Shown piece by piece: positions 59,684 through 64,000 of a DNA stretch of 64,000 bases. Numbering within the stretch: the first letter of the stretch is position 1; every line of letters starts with the position of its first letter. Origin of the DNA: Pseudomonas khavaziana (GTDB lineage: Bacteria > Pseudomonadota > Gammaproteobacteria > Pseudomonadales > Pseudomonadaceae); assembly GCF_019145205.1 (NCBI RefSeq), contig NZ_JAHSTT010000015.1, positions 62,001 to 126,000 of the forward strand, written 5' to 3'. The notes beneath the pieces were generated by a model. That model ran no database searches, was not told where the DNA came from, and worked only from the letters and a program-made list of their open reading frames with translations. A program made the position numbers and the translations under genes.

Positions 59684-59714
59684 AACAAAAATGGGGCGTT
59701 TTGCACGCCCCATT
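59684..59714 (-). terminator. terminator between dksA and gluQ
   Basis: On the minus strand AATGGGGCGT / ACGCCCCATT (10 bp) with a GCAAA loop, followed by TTTTTGTT. In E. coli too a terminator between dksA and gluQ makes gluQ partly dependent on read-through. Confidence 0.88.
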
Positions 59715-59731
59715 CGTTCAGTTCGGCAGGG

Positions 59732-60166
59732 TTATTTGCCGACCTGTTTTTCCTTGATTTCAGCCAAGGTCTTGCAGTCTACGCACAGGTCCGCGGTTGG
59801 GCGGGCTTCCAGGCGGCGAATACCGATCTCGACGCCGCAGGATTCGCACCAGCCATATTCCTCGTCTTCGATCAGTTGCAGGGTCTTGTCGATCTTCTTG
59901 ATCAGCTTGCGCTCGCGATCACGGGCGCGCAGTTCGAGGGCGAATTCCTCTTCCTGGCTGGCACGGTCGGCCGGGTCCGGGAAATTGGCTGCTTCGTCCT
60001 TCATATGGTCAACCGTGCGGTCGACTTCCTGCATCAAGTCCTGTTTCCACTGCTTCAGGATTTTGGAGAAGTGCTCGCGCATGGGCTTGCCCATGTATTC
60101 CTCGCCCTTCGACTCAACGTAGGGTTGGAAGCCGCTGATGCTCTGTTGCTTTGCTTGGGTGGACAT
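59732..60166 (-). CDS. dksA: RNA polymerase-binding transcription factor DksA
   Basis: 144 residues from the ATG at 60166. Coiled coil with acidic tip (FPDPADRASQEEEFALELRARDRERKLIKKID) entering the polymerase secondary channel, and a four-Cys zinc finger (CESCG ... CVDC) followed by the C-terminal helix. It works with ppGpp. The first six residues of the longer frame (MRGGLF) are not used by relatives. Confidence 0.97.
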   Translation of the reverse strand: MSTQAKQQSISGFQPYVESKGEEYMGKPMREHFSKILKQWKQDLMQEVDRTVDHMKDEAANFPDPADRASQEEEFALELRARDRERKLIKKIDKTLQLIEDEEYGWCESCGVEIGIRRLEARPTADLCVDCKTLAEIKEKQVGK

Positions 60167-60188
60167 GAATAGACCGCCTCTCACTCTT

Positions 60189-60326
60189 CTAATCCATTGC
60201 GCAGGATTGCAACGTCACCGACACCTGCCGGCCCTGCGGCTGCAAGCGGGCGAACTTACCAGATAGATTCAGGGTGCGCCACTCCCGGTTGTCGAGCTCC
60301 ACGGCAAAAGGGGTTGCAAACTGCAA
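60189..60326 (-). CDS. possible small protein, unrecognised
   Basis: A 45-codon minus-strand frame from a TTG reads like real protein (FAVELDNREWRTLNLSGKFARL, then QGRQVSVTLQ) and ends just past dksA's leader. There is no ATG and no convincing ribosome-binding site, and an upstream stop limits the frame. It could be a remnant of a longer gene or chance. The rest of the 321-bp gap up to the aminotransferase shows only the promoter region of that gene. Confidence 0.25.
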   Translation of the reverse strand: MQFATPFAVELDNREWRTLNLSGKFARLQPQGRQVSVTLQSCAMD

Positions 60327-60487
60327 CAGCCCGCCATGGCTGGGGATGTACCCGCTCGAATGTTGATTTTAGTCGTTTTACAGGCGCCTGCCGGGCTCAT
60401 CTTGGATGGCCGAGCAGGCAATAGAGCATGTTTTACCGCGAGGGTTCTGTAGAATCCTGATTTTGTCCTCACCGTTAAGGAAGGCTA

Positions 60488-61660
60488 ATGGCTCAGCCCT
60501 ACAGTGCGCGCAGTCGCGCTATCGAACCTTTTCATGTCATGGCGTTACTGGCACGGGCCAATGAGCTGCAGGCCGCCGGCCATGATGTGATCCACCTGGA
60601 AATCGGCGAGCCGGACTTCACCACGGCCGAACCGATCATCCAGGCCGGCCAGGCCGCACTGGCGAACGGCAAGACCCGCTATACCGCCGCCCGTGGGTTG
60701 CCGGAATTGCGCGAGGCCATCAGCGGGTTTTATCAGCAGCGTTATGGCTTGAGTGTCGATCCCGAGCGCATTCTGATTACCCCCGGTGGCTCCGGCGCCT
60801 TGTTGTTGGCGAGCAGCCTGCTGGTAGACCCAGGCAAGCACTGGTTGCTGGCGGACCCGGGGTATCCTTGCAACCGACATTTTCTGCGCTTGGTAGAAGG
60901 CGCGGCCCAGTTGGTGCCGGTGGGGCCGGAGGTGCGTTACCAATTGACCGCAGACCTGGTTGCCAGGCATTGGGACCAGGACAGTGTGGGGGCGCTGGTC
61001 GCGTCTCCGGCCAATCCCACCGGGACTATTCTTACGCGGGGCGAATTGGCCGGGCTGTCCGATGCAATCAAGGCACGCAACGGACACTTGGTGGTCGACG
61101 AGATCTACCATGGGTTGACCTACGGCACCGACGCCGCCAGCGTGCTGGAAGTCGACGATGATGCCTTTGTCCTGAATAGTTTTTCGAAGTATTTCGGTAT
61201 GACAGGTTGGCGTCTGGGTTGGCTGGTAGCGCCCCCGGACGCGGTCAGTGAATTGGAGAAATTGGCGCAAAACCTCTACATCAGCGCGCCGAGCATGGCC
61301 CAATACGCCGCCTTGGCCTGTTTCACCCCGCAAACCCTGGGCATTCTTGAAGAGCGCCGCGCTGAATTTGGTCGGCGTCGCGACTTCTTGCTGCCTGCAT
61401 TGCGCGAGTTGGGATTCGGCATTGCCGTAGAGCCGGAGGGTGCCTTCTACTTGTACGCCGATGTCAGCGCGTTTGGCGGTGATGCCTTCGCGTTCTGCCG
61501 TCATTTTCTCGAAACCGAGCATGTGGCCTTTACGCCTGGGTTGGACTTTGGCCGTTATCAAGCCGGTCACCATGTGCGTTTTGCCTACACTCAAAACCTT
61601 GATCGGCTACAAGAGGCGGTTGAGCGCATCGCCCGTGGTTTGCGGAGTTGGCAAGGCTGA
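60488..61660 (+). CDS. PLP-dependent class I aminotransferase
   Basis: 390 residues, fold type I aspartate-aminotransferase family. IHLEIGEPDFTTAEPI at the start, GGSGALLLASSLL near 100, SPANPTGTIL near 175, the PLP Lys in LNSFSKYFGMTGWRLGW near 235, and the substrate Arg in HHVRFAYTQN near the end. The amino-acid substrate cannot be told from sequence; alanine/valine-type or aromatic are possible. It ends in TGATG shared with sfsA. Confidence 0.93.
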   Translation: MAQPYSARSRAIEPFHVMALLARANELQAAGHDVIHLEIGEPDFTTAEPIIQAGQAALANGKTRYTAARGLPELREAISGFYQQRYGLSVDPERILITPGGSGALLLASSLLVDPGKHWLLADPGYPCNRHFLRLVEGAAQLVPVGPEVRYQLTADLVARHWDQDSVGALVASPANPTGTILTRGELAGLSDAIKARNGHLVVDEIYHGLTYGTDAASVLEVDDDAFVLNSFSKYFGMTGWRLGWLVAPPDAVSELEKLAQNLYISAPSMAQYAALACFTPQTLGILEERRAEFGRRRDFLLPALRELGFGIAVEPEGAFYLYADVSAFGGDAFAFCRHFLETEHVAFTPGLDFGRYQAGHHVRFAYTQNLDRLQEAVERIARGLRSWQG

Positions 61661-62373
61661 TGCGATTTGATCCCCCTCTCGAAGAAGCGCGACTTATTCG
61701 TCGCTACAAGCGTTTTCTCACCGATATCGAAACGGTTACCGGCGAGTTGCTCACCATTCACTGCCCGAACACTGGCTCGATGCTCAATTGCATGGTCGAA
61801 GGTGGCCAGGTCTGGTTCAGTCGTTCCTCCGATCCCAAGCGCAAGTTGCCGGGCACTTGGGAAATTGCTGAAACGCCTCAGGGACGGCTGGCATGTGTCA
61901 ACACGGCACGCGCCAATCAGTTGGTGGAAGAAGCACTGCGTGCCGGTGTGATTACTGAACTCAATGGCTTCACGGCGTTGAAGCGTGAAGTACCTTATGG
62001 TCAGGAGAAGAGCCGGATCGATTTTCGCCTGGATTACCCGCAGGGTGCCGCGTTCGTCGAAGTCAAAAGCGTGACCTTGGGCTTTGACGACACTTCGGTG
62101 GCGGCCTTTCCTGATGCAGTGACGCAGCGCGGGGCCAAGCACCTGAGAGAGCTGGCTTACCTGTCACGAACAGGTGTGCGAGCGGTGCAATTGTATTGCG
62201 TGAATCTATCGGGAATCGATGCGGTGCGCCCCGCCGTGGAAATCGACGCTGCCTACGCTGGCGCTTTACGTGAGGCCAAGGCCGCGGGCGTCGAGGTGCT
62301 GGCATACGGCGTACGGGTTACGCCGCAAGAGATTTACATCGAGCGTCCATTGCATGTGCTGCTTGGTAGCTAG
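61660..62373 (+). CDS. sfsA: SfsA family DNA-binding protein
   Basis: 237 residues. RLIRRYKRFLTDIE at the start (OB-like), TGSMLNCM and a nuclease-like core (PYGQEKSRIDFRLDYPQGAAFVEVKSVTL, FPDAVTQRGAKHLRELAYL) with an E-x-K catalytic-like arrangement. First named for sugar-fermentation stimulation in E. coli, its true function is unsettled; the core resembles PD-(D/E)XK nucleases. The start ATG shares one base with the aminotransferase stop. Its end overlaps the Rieske gene tail-to-tail by 4 nt. Confidence 0.95.
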   Translation: MRFDPPLEEARLIRRYKRFLTDIETVTGELLTIHCPNTGSMLNCMVEGGQVWFSRSSDPKRKLPGTWEIAETPQGRLACVNTARANQLVEEALRAGVITELNGFTALKREVPYGQEKSRIDFRLDYPQGAAFVEVKSVTLGFDDTSVAAFPDAVTQRGAKHLRELAYLSRTGVRAVQLYCVNLSGIDAVRPAVEIDAAYAGALREAKAAGVEVLAYGVRVTPQEIYIERPLHVLLGS

Positions 62374-62687
62374 AGTTCTACCCATAATCCCTGTGCGTCT
62401 TCCCGACCAGGCAGGGCCGTGAGGCTCTGGCCTGCGCAGGGGCCGGCGATGCATTCACCGTTTTCGATCAGGAACAGCGCACCATGGGTGGCGCATTGGA
62501 TCAGGCTGTCGCTGGCGTCGAGGAAGCGGTCGGGCTGCCATTCCAGCGGGATACCGCGATGGGGGCAGCGGTTGAGATAGAAGTAGGCAACGCCGTCTCG
62601 GCGTACAGCCAACAGCTTGCAGCCATCGATCTCAAAACCGCGGCTGCTGTTGGGGGCGAGGTCGCCTGAGGCGCAGAGAAACTTCAT
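62370..62687 (-). CDS. small Rieske [2Fe-2S] protein
   Basis: 105 residues, one Rieske domain: first cluster motif CPHRG and second CATHG, about 20 residues apart, with the C-x-H and C-x-x-H pattern complete. Similar to the ferredoxin components of dioxygenases, but it stands alone here with no oxygenase nearby. Possibly a soluble electron carrier. No signal peptide. It overlaps sfsA at the 3' end and is divergent from the heme-uptake genes. Confidence 0.88.
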   Translation of the reverse strand: MKFLCASGDLAPNSSRGFEIDGCKLLAVRRDGVAYFYLNRCPHRGIPLEWQPDRFLDASDSLIQCATHGALFLIENGECIAGPCAGQSLTALPGREDAQGLWVEL

Positions 62688-62713
62688 TTCAATCCTTAAG
62701 TGCCTTGACGTTC

Positions 62714-62734
62714 AAATGCAAACAATTATCAAAT
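62714..62734. promoter_or_regulatory. candidate Fur box before hmuT
   Basis: AAATGCAAACAATTATCAAAT; in reverse it reads GATAATTGTTTGCATTT, a partial match to the Fur consensus with the outer GATAAT and CATT parts kept. It lies 109 bp upstream of hmuT and 27 bp upstream of the Rieske start. Confidence 0.6.
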
Positions 62735-62842
62735 GCCCGCTTCGCCCGTCAGCTGACTGGGTGCTCAATACGATGCCTGGCAGGGATTATCTGTCACATC
62801 GATGAGTGCTTGAGTGGCCCTGCCTAGGAAGGAAACCCTGTT

Positions 62843-63721
62843 ATGCGTCTGAGTACCAGCGCCATTGCGCTTGTTGCCTCACTGCTGGTCAACCACGGGG
62901 CGCAAGCCTCTGAGCTGCCACAGCGCTGGGTCAGTGCCGGAGGAGCGCTATCGGAGTGGGTAGCGGCGCTGGGCGGTGAATCGAAATTGGTTGGGGTGGA
63001 TACCACCAGTCAGCATCCCGAGTCGCTCAAGGTGTTGCCGAGCATTGGCTATCAACGCCAATTGTCGGCCGAGGGTATTCTCAGCCTGCAGCCGCAAATC
63101 CTCGTGGGCACCGAGGAAATGGGGCCACCACCGGTACTGGCGCAGATTCGCAATGCTGGCGTGCAGGTGGATATGTTCTCGGCCCAGCCGGATCTGCCGA
63201 CCTTGAAAGACAACCTTCAACACCTGGGGAAGTTGCTCGGCAGTGAGGCCAAGGCCAACACGCTGTTTGCCGGATATGAGCAGGCGCTTGAGCAGCAAAA
63301 GAATTGGGTGGCCAAGGCCCAGGCCACGCAAAAGGCGCCGGGCGTTCTGTTGTTGCTGGGCAATGCCGGTGGCAAGCCGCTGGTTGCTGGCAAGGACACG
63401 GCCGCCGATTGGCTGTTGCAGCAGGCCGGCGGGCGTAATCTGGCCACGCACACGGGCTACAAACCGTTTTCAGTGGAGTCGCTGGCAGGGTTGAGCCCGG
63501 AGGTGCTGGTGTTTGCTGATCGCGCCCTCACCGGCGATGCGGCGCGGGCAGCCTTGTTCAAGGAAAATCCGATCCTTGCGTCTACACCTGCAGCCAAGAG
63601 CGGGCGAGTGTTTGAGCTGGATCCGACCCTGCTGGTGGGTGGCCTGGGGCCGCGGTTGCCACAAAGCCTGGTGAAGCTGTCCGCCGGGTTTTATCCGTCC
63701 CAGGTCAAGCCTGCTCCATGA
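62843..63721 (+). CDS. hmuT: heme ABC transporter periplasmic binding protein
   Basis: 292 residues. Signal peptide to about residue 24 (ALVASLLVNHGAQA), then a type III periplasmic binding fold: VSAGGALSEWVAALGGESKLVGVDTTSQHPESLKVLPSIGYQRQLSAEGILSLQPQILVGTEEMGPPPV, with the conserved Tyr of the heme pocket in GYQRQ. Binds heme in the periplasm and hands it to the HmuUV permease. It overlaps the permease gene by 4 nt (ATGA), and a Fur box lies upstream. Confidence 0.95.
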   Translation: MRLSTSAIALVASLLVNHGAQASELPQRWVSAGGALSEWVAALGGESKLVGVDTTSQHPESLKVLPSIGYQRQLSAEGILSLQPQILVGTEEMGPPPVLAQIRNAGVQVDMFSAQPDLPTLKDNLQHLGKLLGSEAKANTLFAGYEQALEQQKNWVAKAQATQKAPGVLLLLGNAGGKPLVAGKDTAADWLLQQAGGRNLATHTGYKPFSVESLAGLSPEVLVFADRALTGDAARAALFKENPILASTPAAKSGRVFELDPTLLVGGLGPRLPQSLVKLSAGFYPSQVKPAP

Positions 63722-64000
63722 CCACTCTGGTTAAGCCGAAAACACTGTTCATCGGGCTGTCGCTGTTATGTCTATTGGCGATCTGGCTCTCATTGGCCCT
63801 GGGCCCGGTCAGCCTGCCATTGGTGGACACGCTCAGGGCCGCTTTAAGGCTGATGGGGGTGCCGATTGAAGCGGCAGGCTTGGAACAAGCCGAGTTGATC
63901 CTGGGGCAGATTCGCCTGCCACGAACTTTGCTGGGCCTTGCGGTCGGCGGGGTGCTTGCGTTGTCAGGCGTAGCGATGCAGGGATTGTTTCGCAACCCGC
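63718..64000 (+). CDS. hmuU: heme ABC transporter permease, N-terminal part (runs off window)
   Basis: About 94 residues are visible before the window ends: a first membrane helix (TLFIGLSLLCLLAIWLSLALGPVSLP) and the FecCD-family signature ILGQIRLPRTLLGLAVGGVLALSGVAMQGLFRNP. Partner of HmuT. Truncated by the window, not by mutation. Confidence 0.93.
   Translation, partial: MTTLVKPKTLFIGLSLLCLLAIWLSLALGPVSLPLVDTLRAALRLMGVPIEAAGLEQAELILGQIRLPRTLLGLAVGGVLALSGVAMQGLFRNP

Overview
This window is chromosomal DNA of a Pseudomonas, most likely of the P. fluorescens group. The gene order runs through conserved Pseudomonas core blocks: lactate utilisation, smpB-bamE-fur-recN, grpE-dnaK-dnaJ-dapB-carAB-greA, ftsH-folP-glmM-tpiA-secG, rimP-nusA-infB-rbfA-truB-rpsO-pnp, and panC-panB-folK-pcnB-crcZ-cbrBA. 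It also carries REPIN-type palindromic repeats of the kind known from P. fluorescens, and FadR-type, Fur, LexA, sigma-32 and sigma-54 sites in the expected places.

Layout. Positions 1-2105 are the end of an integrated element: the tail of an HNH-nuclease gene, a P4-type tyrosine integrase, and a cluster of four 9-bp integrase-proximal repeats, all abutting the 3' end of the tmRNA gene ssrA (2106-2503, minus). From 2.6 to 13 kb come a small secreted protein, a lactate module (FAD/Fe-S D-lactate dehydrogenase, LldP, LldR-type regulator, no lldD), smpB, ratA/ratB, bamE, fur and recN with a LexA box. From 13 to 23 kb lie the heat-shock genes, with separate sigma-32 promoters before grpE and dnaK, then dapB, a carA leader with a terminator-like hairpin, carAB and greA. 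From 23 to 39 kb there are RNA-modification and translation genes, ftsH, cell-wall and folate genes, two tRNAs and the nusA-infB-pnp cluster.

From 39 to 49 kb lie a double-BON periplasmic protein behind a sigma-54 promoter with an upstream palindrome, a REPIN, a giant AsmA-like DUF748 protein, an rRNA-methyltransferase-like protein, an MpaB-type oxygenase, acs and pgi. From 49 to 60 kb are panCB, a second REPIN, folK, pcnB, the sRNA CrcZ, the CbrB/CbrA two-component system with the small upstream gene cbrX, gluQ and dksA. The right edge holds an aminotransferase, sfsA, a Rieske protein and the start of a Fur-type heme-uptake operon (hmuT, hmuU partial).

How the parts connect. CbrA/CbrB with sigma-54 should drive CrcZ, which carries six CA-rich Hfq/Crc decoy motifs. 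Two carbon-uptake genes in the same window, lldP and acs, carry similar CA-rich motifs directly at their ribosome-binding regions, so the regulator and two candidate targets lie together. ssrA and smpB, the two parts of trans-translation, are within 7 kb of each other. Most of the window is ordinary core genome. The parts that deserve a second look are the truncated ssrA island, the sigma-54/BON locus, the REPIN pair, the carA and rimP leaders, and the missing lldD, panD and carA-carB spacer genes.
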